This document shows, in pieces, positions 34,503-42,740 of a stretch of DNA of 64,000 nucleotides. Position 1 is the stretch's first letter, and each line of letters begins with the position of its first letter. The notes below the pieces were generated by a model. That model did not search any database and was not told the origin of the DNA. It saw nothing but the letters and a program-made list of their open reading frames with translations. Source of the DNA: Oscillospiraceae bacterium (lineage in GTDB: Bacteria; Bacillota; Clostridia; Oscillospirales; Oscillospiraceae); contig CADAUZ010000002.1 of the NCBI GenBank assembly GCA_902791215.1, positions 62,001 to 126,000 of the forward strand, written 5' to 3'. The position numbers and the translations under genes were made by a program.

Positions 34503-35564
34503 ATGAAAAAATTTGCGGTGTTCAGCGGCTTTCTCGGCTCCGGCAAGACCACAACCATGATGGCCCTGACGAAGTATCACACGGCGCACCACGGCAAGGC
34601 CGCCATGATCTCCAACGACCTCGGCCACGGGGTGAGCCTCGCGGATGACCGCTTTGCCCGCCTGAGCGGCTGCAGCGCGTCCCAGATCACCGACGACTGT
34701 ATATGCTATGTCAACGAGCAGCTTGCCGACCGCCTCAACGGTTATTACGACGAGGGCTGCGAGCTGGTAGTGTCGGACATCCCCGGCTTCGGCGTCGGGG
34801 CGCTGGAGCATGTTTACCACGGGCTCGCGGAGAAATTCCCCGGCCAGTTCGAGCTGGCGCCTTTCACAGTATTGGTGGAGCCCAAAACCGTCGAGCTTCT
34901 GCGCAGCGGACAGGGCGGCGATCAGGAATACCTGTACAACACCCAGCTTGTGGAGGCCGATCTCATCGTCCTGAACAAGTGCGATCTGCTGGACAAGGCC
35001 GGACGCGAGGCGGATGTCGTGTGGCTCAGGGAGCACTACCCCGAGGCCGAGGTCATTGCCATCAGCGCGCGGGAAGGGGAGGGGCTGGAAGAAGTGTCCC
35101 AGGCGCTAACCCGAGGGCAGGCCTCCATGCGCCGCCCGGACATTGGCTACGGGGGTGAGGCGTTTCAGCACGCCATGGGTAAAATCAGCGAGTACTACAT
35201 CCAGTACCGCGCCGTGGTCTGCTGCAACGATTTTGACGGCAATGCCTATCTGCTGGACATGGCCCGTGCCGTGCAGGACGGGATCAGGGAAGCCGGGCAG
35301 CTCATCCCGCATCTGAAGCTCCTGGCCTGGGAGCCGGAGGGAGACTTCGGCAAAGTGGATCTCATCGGCACCGAGCGGGAGATCGAGGTCACGCGCCGCT
35401 TTGAGCGTCCCTGCACCGATATCGCTGTGATCCTCAACGCAAGCGCCGCCTGCCCGGTGGATATGCTGGAGGAGATCCTTGTGGGTGCGATGAACAGCAT
35501 ATCCGACAAGTATCAGTTGGAGCTCACGGTCTTCAAAAAAGAGGGCCTTGCCATGGGCGACTGA
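34503..35564 (+). CDS. G3E-type (CobW/HypB/UreG-like) GTP-binding protein
   Basis: 353 residues. P-loop GFLGSGKTT at 9-17, switch/metal region DDCICYVNEQL, Walker B ELVVSDIPGFGVG, and the base-recognition motif LNKCDLLD at about 159-166. G3E GTPases act as metal-insertion chaperones. Here the divergent XdhC and the radical SAM protein downstream suggest a molybdenum-enzyme role. The C-terminal part is unlike CobW_C. The stop and the next ATG overlap (ATGA-like). Confidence 0.85.
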   Translation: MKKFAVFSGFLGSGKTTTMMALTKYHTAHHGKAAMISNDLGHGVSLADDRFARLSGCSASQITDDCICYVNEQLADRLNGYYDEGCELVVSDIPGFGVGALEHVYHGLAEKFPGQFELAPFTVLVEPKTVELLRSGQGGDQEYLYNTQLVEADLIVLNKCDLLDKAGREADVVWLREHYPEAEVIAISAREGEGLEEVSQALTRGQASMRRPDIGYGGEAFQHAMGKISEYYIQYRAVVCCNDFDGNAYLLDMARAVQDGIREAGQLIPHLKLLAWEPEGDFGKVDLIGTEREIEVTRRFERPCTDIAVILNASAACPVDMLEEILVGAMNSISDKYQLELTVFKKEGLAMGD

Positions 35565-36850
35565 TGAAAACGACGATACGAAAGACACGCTCCGTCTGCC
35601 CGGAGTGTCTGGAAAACCTCCCGGCGGTCCTCACAGGAAGGGATAATGGGCAGATCTGGCTTGAAAAGACCTGCCCGGCCCATGGATATTTTGAGGTTCC
35701 GGTCTGGCAGGGGCAGATGGACTTTGACAAGTGGCTTCTGGAAACGCAGCCGCTTCCGGCCAGCTGCGGCCTCAACTGCCCGAAAAACTGCGGCATATGC
35801 GGCGAACATGAAATTGGAACCTGCTGCGCACTTTTGGAAGTGACACAGCGCTGCAATCTGTGCTGCCGATACTGCTTTGCCGACGGCGGGGCGGGAGAGG
35901 ATCTGCCCATAGAGAAGTGCAAGGCCGCCATCCGGGAGATCGTCCGCCAGTGCGGGCAGCCGCTGCTGCAGTTTTCCGGCGGCGAGCCTACTTTGCGTGA
36001 CGACCTGCCGGAGCTTGTGCGCTATGCCAAAGAGGCCGGGTGCAGCTACACGCAGGTGAACACCAACGGCATCCGCCTCGCGGAGGACAGAACTTACGCA
36101 AAGCGTCTCAGGGACGCGGGGCTTGACATTGTGTTCCTCCAGTTTGACGGCACGCGTGACGACATTTACCGCACGCTCCGGGGGCGGGACCTGCTGGAAA
36201 CCAAACTCGAGGCGATATGCGTGTGCTCGGAGCTTGGCGTCGGTGTGACGCTGGTGCCCACAGTGGTCAAAGGCGTCAACGACGATAATCTGGGTGAGAT
36301 CGTAAGACTGGCCGCCCGGCTTACCCCGGGCGTGCGCGGGATTCATTTCCAGCCGGTGTCCTACTTCGGCCGCTATCCCACAGCGCCGGAAGCGAAGGAC
36401 CGCTATACGCTCGACATGCTCATGACGGATATCGCCGATCAGGCGGGCATCCCCATAGACAGCTTCATGCCCTCGCGCTGCGACCATCCGCTGTGCGGCT
36501 TTCATGCAAGCTTTCTCATCGGGCCGGACGGTGCGCTGAAAGCGCTCAGCTCCATCACCCATTCCTCTCACAGCCGAGGCTGTGCAAAGGACAACCGGGA
36601 ATATGTGGCCCGCCACTGGCGCCGCGCGCCGGAGGAGGCACCGCCCGCCGGGAACTTTTCGGACGAGATGGACTTTGACACCTTCCTCTACCGCCTGCGG
36701 CACCAGAGCCTCACGCTCTCTGCCATGGCTTTTCAGGATGCCATGAACCTCAATATCGAGCGCCTGCACCGCTGTTCTTTACACGTGTACGATGGCGGAA
36801 AAATCAAGCCCTTCTGCGCAAAGTACCTGTCGAGAATGAGCGGGGGCTAG
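35564..36850 (+). CDS. Radical SAM protein (TrsS-like)
   Basis: 428 residues. An N-terminal cysteine-rich ribbon (RSVCPECLENLP, TCPAHG) and a second one (CGLNCPKNCGIC) precede the radical SAM core. Cluster cysteines are C97, C101 and C104 in QRCNLCCRYCFA, followed by FSGGEPTLRDD (SAM binding). The C-terminus has further cysteines. The layout recalls TrsS, a radical SAM protein (often a selenoprotein elsewhere) related to tetraether-lipid synthase-like enzymes and found with the DVU_155x genes. The name is from memory. Its product is unknown; it may modify a lipid or cofactor used by the oxidoreductase system. Confidence 0.83.
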   Translation: MKTTIRKTRSVCPECLENLPAVLTGRDNGQIWLEKTCPAHGYFEVPVWQGQMDFDKWLLETQPLPASCGLNCPKNCGICGEHEIGTCCALLEVTQRCNLCCRYCFADGGAGEDLPIEKCKAAIREIVRQCGQPLLQFSGGEPTLRDDLPELVRYAKEAGCSYTQVNTNGIRLAEDRTYAKRLRDAGLDIVFLQFDGTRDDIYRTLRGRDLLETKLEAICVCSELGVGVTLVPTVVKGVNDDNLGEIVRLAARLTPGVRGIHFQPVSYFGRYPTAPEAKDRYTLDMLMTDIADQAGIPIDSFMPSRCDHPLCGFHASFLIGPDGALKALSSITHSSHSRGCAKDNREYVARHWRRAPEEAPPAGNFSDEMDFDTFLYRLRHQSLTLSAMAFQDAMNLNIERLHRCSLHVYDGGKIKPFCAKYLSRMSGG

Positions 36851-36872
36851 AACAGGCGGATAAAACATAGGA

Positions 36873-37030
36873 CCGGGCAGCGCTGCAAAATGCGCTGTCA
36901 TTGCGAGACCAGTTCGCAAACTGGTCGCGGCAATCCGTTTTCTTCACAAAAAGAGTACGGATTCCCACACCAGTAACATCGGTCACTGGTTCGGAATGAC
37001 AGGGTTAAAGCATTTTGCAGCGCTGCCCGG
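36873..37030. repeat. Nested palindromic element
   Basis: Perfect 21-base outer inverted repeats at 36873-36893 and 37010-37030 (CCGGGCAGCGCTGCAAAATG..). Inside, a second element begins TGTCATTGCG and ends CGGAATGACA, with hairpins GACCAGTT-CGCA-AACTGGTC (36907-36926) and ACCAGT..ACTGGT, plus AATCCGT pairing with ACGGATT. It separates the convergent radical SAM and restriction genes. Confidence 0.85.
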
Positions 37031-37039
37031 CTTTTGCCA

Positions 37040-39838
37040 TTAATCTGCCTTCTTGCTGAGCTCCTGATACATCCGCATGAGCGCCGCCACGCAGTCGGAC
37101 TCGGTAAAGTCCTTGACGGGGAAGCCGTAGGCCGCCATGACCGCGCGGTCGTTTTGCTGGTGGGCCTTGCGAAGCTCCGGCGGCATGGTCAGCTCGTCGT
37201 AGAGGTCGGCGAGACTTGCGTCCGGGTACAGCGCCCGCGCGTCCAGAATGCCCTGCGCCGTCTGCTCGATTAGTGCCTTTTGTGCATCGGTGGGGGAGGG
37301 CCATGGGAAGTTGTTGTAGACGATGTTTACTGAATAACGGTAACGCATTTCAAGCCTGCCGCATACTGTTCTCATCCATGCCATATGAACATTAGACGTA
37401 AGGATACCAAAAATGTATAGAGAAGCATTTGGAACAAAAGATGCTGCATTACTTGCGACGACGCTCTTATCTAAATAGCCAATGGGAATATATCTTCTGT
37501 TTTCGGAAGATGTTGCAGGAATCATAAGAAAATCTGAATCCGGTTGCTTTATTTCCATGAACTGCATTGGACGATTTGCAAATTCTTTAGTGGCTTCTTT
37601 AACACTGGAAAGGCGAAAGTCTCTTACTGCTTCAACACGTTTTAATACAAACGGTAAATCTCGTATAGCTTTAGGCGAGACGCCATAAAGCCATAGACAC
37701 CATCTGGTATTGCCGTTTATGAAGTCATCAGATCCCATAAACTTTCGCATAAAAGCTTCAGCTTTTGGCTCCTTTTTTAGAAAATCTATTTTTTCAGCTT
37801 CTGTGAAGATTAGGTTTCCGCCTTCGACTGGCTTTCCACCACTTCTCATTTGCGGGACACAACAGAGAGGTTTACTTCTACTTTCTAAAAACACATCTGG
37901 CGCATCAATTAAGTAAGCATTGATATTCGATGCAAACGTTATTCGTTCTCCGGAAAAAAGCCTTTTGTCGTTAAAGCAATCGCCACAGCTAAACCCAACG
38001 ATCACGCAATGTACATGCGCCTTGATGCTGGCCTCACTGTCCCAGCGGAAGGTTCTGTGCGCAAAGTCGATGTGGATGCCGAAGCGCTCATACAGCGGCT
38101 TCCAGACACTGGCGACCTGCTCGCCCTGCGTGATGCTGTTGGTGGAGACAAGCGCCGTGCGGATTTGCGTCCCGTGCATGAGGTTTGCGGCTTTCCAATA
38201 CCAGCCTGCAACATAGTCAATTTTTCCGGCGGTTTTATAGGGCTTGCCCTTCTCGTCCACATATAGGGAAAGAATATCATCTTTCTGTGATTTGCTTTGC
38301 AGGCTGTACCCCACAAACGGCGGGTTCCCCATGATGTAATCCAGCCTGGTCTTGTCCACCACGCTCTCCCAATCAAGGCGCAGGGCGTTGGCCTCAACGA
38401 TGTTGGCGTTGGTTTTCAGCGGCAGAAAGTCCAGATCCAGCAGCAGGATCTTTTCCGTCTCCTTCATCATCTGGCTCTCCGCGATCCACAGCGCCGTCTT
38501 TGCCACCGTTACGGCAAAGTCGTTGATCTCGATGCCGTGAAACTGCGCGATGCTGACCTGAATGGGCTCGGTCACGGCGTCCATGCTCATCTGTCCGCGG
38601 TGCAGCTCGTCGATCACGATGTTCTCCAGCCGACGAAGACTCAGATAGCTTTCCGTCAAAAAATTGCCGCTGCCCGCCGCCGGGTCCAGAAATTCAAGCG
38701 ACGCAAGCTTTTTCTGAAACGCCGTCAGGCTCTTTTCCTTCGTCTTCCAGACCTCGATGGCCTGTATCTCTTCCAGCTCCTTTTTCAGCCCGTCCAGAAA
38801 CAGCGGGTCGATGACCTTGTGGATGTTCTCAATGCTGGTGTAGTGCATGCCGCCGGAGCGCCGTGTCTCCGGGTTCAGGGTGCTCTCAAACACCGCGCCG
38901 AAAATGGTGGGGCTGATCTCCGACCAGTCAAAGTCTGCCGACGCGCGCCGCAGCAGCAGATCGCGCAGCTCCTCCGTAAAGGGCGGGATCACGGCGTCCT
39001 CGTCCGCAAAGAGCCCGCCGTTTACATAGGGGAAGGCCGCGAGCAGCGGATCGTCGTCGGCAAGATACTCGTCCCGGTCCTCCGCCTTCTGGTTCAAGAC
39101 CTTGAATAACTGCCGGAGCCCCTTGCGCATGTCCTTCACGGCAAACTGCGCCATATAGTCATGGAACATCAGATGCTTTCCGAAGATGCCCGCGTCCTCG
39201 GCGTACAGACAGAACACCAGCCGCACACACAGCTTGTTGAGGGATTTGAGCGTCTCCGGGTCCTCGGGGTTTTTGTACTGCTTCAAGAGCCCGTCGTACA
39301 GAAGACCAACGACCTCGCCCGCCTTGATGGAGATTTCCATCTCCCGCTGTATATGGGTGTTGCCCTGCTCCACCAGAAAGGCCAGACGGTAGTATTCCTT
39401 CTCCAGATCGCACAGCTTGATCTTCTCCGGCTCCCCGTGGGGCTTTTCCATGTCGTAGACGTAGAACTCCCGGAAGTTGCAGGTCACGATCCAGCGCGGG
39501 CGGTCGGAATAAGGGAGCTCCGCGGAATAGCGTTTGGCCTGCTGAAACGGTGTCAGCAGCGAGCCGTCGGACTGCTTGATGGCAGCGTTCAGCCCCTTGT
39601 CCGCACTCTTCTGTTCGATCATGACATGGGTATCTGCGATGAAGCCGTCAATAAAACCGGTGCTTTTGTCCAGCTTCACCTGATCCTCAAAGCGGATCAG
39701 CTTCTCCGGCTCCTGCACGCCGAAAACCTCGCGCAAAAGCGAGAGCCAGAATGCCTGGCTTTCGCCTTTTTCATAGCCCTTGTCCTTCCAGTATTCCGCA
39801 AACGCTTTTGCGGCGCTTTTCTGTTTCGCGTCCGTCAT
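37040..39838 (-). CDS. MmeI-like type IIL/IIG restriction-modification enzyme
   Basis: 932 residues combining nuclease, methyltransferase and recognition domains. The N-terminal nuclease shows D64 and E75-x-K77 (VMIEQK), a PD-ExK-type site. A helical spacer follows. Methyltransferase motif I LDPAAGSGNF is at 384-393 and catalytic NPPF at 505-508, indicating N6-adenine methylation. Residues about 612-850 (DNA 37290-38000), the target recognition region, are visibly AT-rich compared with both sides. The C-terminus returns to the host composition. The same protein would methylate self and cut foreign DNA. ATG 39838 is chosen with GAGGTG upstream. Confidence 0.9.
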   Translation of the reverse strand: MTDAKQKSAAKAFAEYWKDKGYEKGESQAFWLSLLREVFGVQEPEKLIRFEDQVKLDKSTGFIDGFIADTHVMIEQKSADKGLNAAIKQSDGSLLTPFQQAKRYSAELPYSDRPRWIVTCNFREFYVYDMEKPHGEPEKIKLCDLEKEYYRLAFLVEQGNTHIQREMEISIKAGEVVGLLYDGLLKQYKNPEDPETLKSLNKLCVRLVFCLYAEDAGIFGKHLMFHDYMAQFAVKDMRKGLRQLFKVLNQKAEDRDEYLADDDPLLAAFPYVNGGLFADEDAVIPPFTEELRDLLLRRASADFDWSEISPTIFGAVFESTLNPETRRSGGMHYTSIENIHKVIDPLFLDGLKKELEEIQAIEVWKTKEKSLTAFQKKLASLEFLDPAAGSGNFLTESYLSLRRLENIVIDELHRGQMSMDAVTEPIQVSIAQFHGIEINDFAVTVAKTALWIAESQMMKETEKILLLDLDFLPLKTNANIVEANALRLDWESVVDKTRLDYIMGNPPFVGYSLQSKSQKDDILSLYVDEKGKPYKTAGKIDYVAGWYWKAANLMHGTQIRTALVSTNSITQGEQVASVWKPLYERFGIHIDFAHRTFRWDSEASIKAHVHCVIVGFSCGDCFNDKRLFSGERITFASNINAYLIDAPDVFLESRSKPLCCVPQMRSGGKPVEGGNLIFTEAEKIDFLKKEPKAEAFMRKFMGSDDFINGNTRWCLWLYGVSPKAIRDLPFVLKRVEAVRDFRLSSVKEATKEFANRPMQFMEIKQPDSDFLMIPATSSENRRYIPIGYLDKSVVASNAASFVPNASLYIFGILTSNVHMAWMRTVCGRLEMRYRYSVNIVYNNFPWPSPTDAQKALIEQTAQGILDARALYPDASLADLYDELTMPPELRKAHQQNDRAVMAAYGFPVKDFTESDCVAALMRMYQELSKKAD

Positions 39839-39982
39839 GTCTGACACCTCGAAAGATTTGATACGGTTATTATACCTGAATCGCTTCCATAGTTCAAGCA
39901 GTGCTAAACCGCCCCGGTGCACACATATACATTACCCAGAGAACGTACGGCCGAATGAGCGCCGTGCAGGGGAGTGGTGTGA

Positions 39983-40135
39983 GTGCGAATAAGCTTAGAG
40001 GAGCGGGCCTGCGATCTGGCCGTGTATATCATCGAAAACCGGACTACCGTCCGCGCTGCCGCAAAAAAGTTCGGCGTATCAAAGTCCACCGTACATACAG
40101 ACAAGACAATTTGGAACGGTTCATGTGGCTGGTAG
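39983..40135 (+). pseudogene. spoIIID: Truncated sporulation regulator SpoIIID
   Basis: From GTG 39983 (AGGGGAG upstream) the frame reads VRISLEERACDLAVYIIENR and AAAKKFGVSKSTVHTD, the N-terminal half and helix-turn-helix of SpoIIID. After residue 40 it changes to an unrelated 10-residue tail and stops. The usual protein is about 80-90 residues. The break coincides with ACAATTTGGAACG (40106-40118), a sequence that also precedes the palindrome at 9947. Insertion of that repeat unit, or deletion at it, seems to have removed the 3' half. Confidence 0.75.
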
Positions 40136-40172
40136 CATAGGCAGTCAACACAATATATAGTGGTCAACACAC

Positions 40173-40200
40173 GAGGGCAGGAGCCGCAGCTCCTGCCCTC
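40173..40200. repeat. Dispersed palindrome, copy D
   Basis: GAGGGCAGGAGC and GCTCCTGCCCTC flank CGCA, identical to copy C. About 55 bases upstream lies ACAATTTGGAACG as in copy B. It sits just downstream of the leftward gene at 40207 and may terminate it. Confidence 0.8.
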
Positions 40201-40206
40201 GGTTTT

Positions 40207-41424
40207 CTACTTCTTTCTGCGAAACAGCTTTCGGATACGGTTGTCCAGCGCATCCGGAAGCGCACCCGCTTCTGAAAGGCTGTAAAGCATGTTCACAAGC
40301 TCCTGCGGCATCTGCCGCAGTTCGCTGTCCGGTATCTGCATCAGGACATCAAACATTTCCTCAACTTCCTTCGGATCAAGCTCGGCATCCTCTTCGCCCG
40401 CAAGATGATCCAGCAGATCAACGATCACGTCATTGAGCGCTTCGGGATCGTCGGTCTTTTCCAGACGGATTCCGGTTTTCGCACACAGGTCTTTCAAGAG
40501 AGAAAAGCAGCGCTCATCCCCACAGCGGATCGTCCGGGGAACAGTCTTACCGTCAAGAAGCTGCTGTGCAAATTCGTTCAGCATTTCTGCCGGATCCTCG
40601 CCGTCAGTTACGATGGGTTCCTGTACCAGCTCATTGCCCAGCTCAATAAAAAGCAGCGCCAGCGGATAGTAGGGAGCCTCATCCGCATGCTCTTCCTCCT
40701 GCACTGCGTTTGGAAGCCGCAGTGTTCCACATTCCCAGACGCCGGCTTTCGCCTTCCTTTTGATCCGGGCTGCCGTCACATCGTTTGTGAGCATAGGCTC
40801 CGGATAGCGGATCTCAGCATTGGGCAGCGTGGTATATTTCATAATCCAGCGCCCGCCTTCAAAAGCGAGCATGGGGATTTTAGCCGGTTCCTCATCCAGC
40901 GAAAAGAGTCCGAGTTCTTCCTTGCTGTAGGAACGCAGCATCTTCTTCAATGCGGCGGCCGCCCCAAGCGCGTCACAGATCCGCTGCTCGTCAAGCGCGG
41001 AATCATAGTGCCAGGGGAAGCGACCCGGACGGTATTTGGTAAACTGCGGAAAGGCGTTCTTTCCCCTGAGCGGTTTTTGGTGGCTGCTTGCGTATTGCCG
41101 TACTTCCTCCAGCTCTTCCCCGGAGAGCATATCCTTGGTTTCAAAGGAGCACTGCAGACAGCTCTGAGAGGTGAGGAGCTCGCCCATCATCTGATCTGTC
41201 ATGCGGTCCTGATCCGCATTCCGTATGGCACAGTAGCTTTTATAACCTTCTTCACCCGCATAGAGCGCCAGTGCGTTGTGTTCGCCGATCATGCCCATCA
41301 CGCAGCAATAGCCGATCGCCCCGTCTGAAAGCTGGACGGCAAAAAGCTCATCGTCATACAACTGCTGCCAGAGTTTTGTCCCTTTGTATTGAAATGCCAG
41401 CTCATACATTCTTTCTGTTGCCAT
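40207..41424 (-). CDS. Uncharacterised protein (DUF7309/DUF6930-like)
   Basis: 405 residues, cytosolic, acidic. The N-terminus reads FQYKGTKLWQQLYDDELFAV and IGYCCVMGMIGEHNALALYA, matching what I recall as the DUF7309 start. The middle (about 130-300) has FEGGRWIMKYTTLPN and could be DUF6930-like. The C-terminal 100 residues are Asp/Glu-rich and end in a basic cluster (RKLFRRKK). No catalytic motif is seen. GGAGAG precedes the ATG. It follows the AAA-DUF4143 gene by 14 bases, but the functions need not be related. Confidence 0.7.
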   Translation of the reverse strand: MATERMYELAFQYKGTKLWQQLYDDELFAVQLSDGAIGYCCVMGMIGEHNALALYAGEEGYKSYCAIRNADQDRMTDQMMGELLTSQSCLQCSFETKDMLSGEELEEVRQYASSHQKPLRGKNAFPQFTKYRPGRFPWHYDSALDEQRICDALGAAAALKKMLRSYSKEELGLFSLDEEPAKIPMLAFEGGRWIMKYTTLPNAEIRYPEPMLTNDVTAARIKRKAKAGVWECGTLRLPNAVQEEEHADEAPYYPLALLFIELGNELVQEPIVTDGEDPAEMLNEFAQQLLDGKTVPRTIRCGDERCFSLLKDLCAKTGIRLEKTDDPEALNDVIVDLLDHLAGEEDAELDPKEVEEMFDVLMQIPDSELRQMPQELVNMLYSLSEAGALPDALDNRIRKLFRRKK

Positions 41425-41438
41425 GATGCAGCTCTCCT

Positions 41439-42740
41439 TTACAAATCAATGGCGTTTTCTTCGAGAAGGAATTGTTCCACTCCAATATATAAAAACCCGT
41501 CTTCATCGTGCCAGGGGATAATATCATCCCGCACGACAACAATCTTCTTAAAAGAATCCGGGATGCGCTTCAGGGATTCGGTCTCCTGCCTTTTTTTCTC
41601 GGGATCAGCCACGGTCAAAGCAGATTGAATATAATACCGCTGCGTCCCCCGGTTCACAACGAAGTCGACCTCCAGCTGTTTGCGGACCTTTTTGCCGCCC
41701 GGCTCGGTCGTGTTGATCTCTACCACACCCACATCCACGTCAAAGCCACGGCGCAGCAGATCGTTGAACAGGACGTTTTCCATGATATGTGTCTCCTCCT
41801 GCTGGCGGAATCCGAGGCGGGCGTTGCGAAGACCCACGTCAGAAAAATAGTATTTCAGCGGCGTCTTGATATATTTCTTTCCTTTCACATCATAACGCTC
41901 TGCACGCTGCAGAAGAAACGCGTCCATAAAATAGGACAGATAGCGGTCAATGGTATCCGGAGAGATCCGAAGCTGCTTTTCACTGGCAAATGTGTTGGAT
42001 AACTTGTTCGGGTTCGTCAGGGAGCCGATGGACGAGGCCAGGATATTCAACAGATCGTCCAGAACATCTGTCTGATTCAGGATGGTGTGGCGTTCCACAA
42101 TATCCCGCAGATAGGTCTTTTCAAACAGATCCCGCAGGTACTTGCTTTTCTCCTCATGGCTGTCCATGGAAAGCACCAGCGGCATCCCGCCGTAGGTGCA
42201 GTAATCCCGCCAGGCATGGCGCTTGTCGCCATCGTACACCTGGAAGAACTCCGCAAAGGACAGCGGAGTTACCCGGATCTCATCTCCGCGGTCACGAAAC
42301 TGCGTCAGGATATCCGAGGAGAGCATCTGCGAATTGCTGCCGGTCACGTAGATATCCGCGTTTCGTATTTTCATCAGGCCGAGCACCACGTCGATAAAGC
42401 CCAGTTTCGCTTTGGGATCATCCACATAAGGGTTTTGAATCTCAGAGACAAATTGGATCTCGTCGATCATCACATAGTACTGCTTTTTCGGATCGCGGAT
42501 TCTCTCCCGGACGAACTTGTCCAGCTCCATCGGATTGCGGTATCTGGCGTTGGGCAGCTCATCCAGCGCAAGAGTGATGAGTTGATCCTCTTCCATGCCC
42601 TGCTCCCGTAAGTAGTTTGCATACAGTTCGAACAGCAGAAAAGACTTTCCGCAGCGCCGAAGTCCGGTAATGATCTTTACTCTTCCATTGTTCTGCTTTT
42701 TAATCAATTTCTCCAGATACTGCTGTCTCTGAATCAGCAT
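41439..42740 (-). CDS. AAA ATPase with DUF4143 (archaeal-type ATPase family)
   Basis: 433 residues. Walker A ITGLRRCGKSFLL (about 25-37), Walker B QYYVMIDEIQFV, sensor region DIYVTGSNSQML, then the DUF4143 domain with a restriction-nuclease-like C-terminal part (LEVDFVVNRGTQRYYIQSAL, a D-x(n)-Q/E-x-S pattern where ExK is usual). Such proteins are abundant in gut anaerobes, often in accessory DNA, and have no settled function. The start is ATG 42740, six bases after GAGGTG; ATG 42746 is too close to that site. Confidence 0.9.
   Translation of the reverse strand: MLIQRQQYLEKLIKKQNNGRVKIITGLRRCGKSFLLFELYANYLREQGMEEDQLITLALDELPNARYRNPMELDKFVRERIRDPKKQYYVMIDEIQFVSEIQNPYVDDPKAKLGFIDVVLGLMKIRNADIYVTGSNSQMLSSDILTQFRDRGDEIRVTPLSFAEFFQVYDGDKRHAWRDYCTYGGMPLVLSMDSHEEKSKYLRDLFEKTYLRDIVERHTILNQTDVLDDLLNILASSIGSLTNPNKLSNTFASEKQLRISPDTIDRYLSYFMDAFLLQRAERYDVKGKKYIKTPLKYYFSDVGLRNARLGFRQQEETHIMENVLFNDLLRRGFDVDVGVVEINTTEPGGKKVRKQLEVDFVVNRGTQRYYIQSALTVADPEKKRQETESLKRIPDSFKKIVVVRDDIIPWHDEDGFLYIGVEQFLLEENAIDL

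Noticed and set aside
36907-36926. tRNA-like arm (GACCAGTT..AACTGGTC)
   Set aside because: Only one stem of a nested palindromic repeat. No cloverleaf or TTCGA loop in register.
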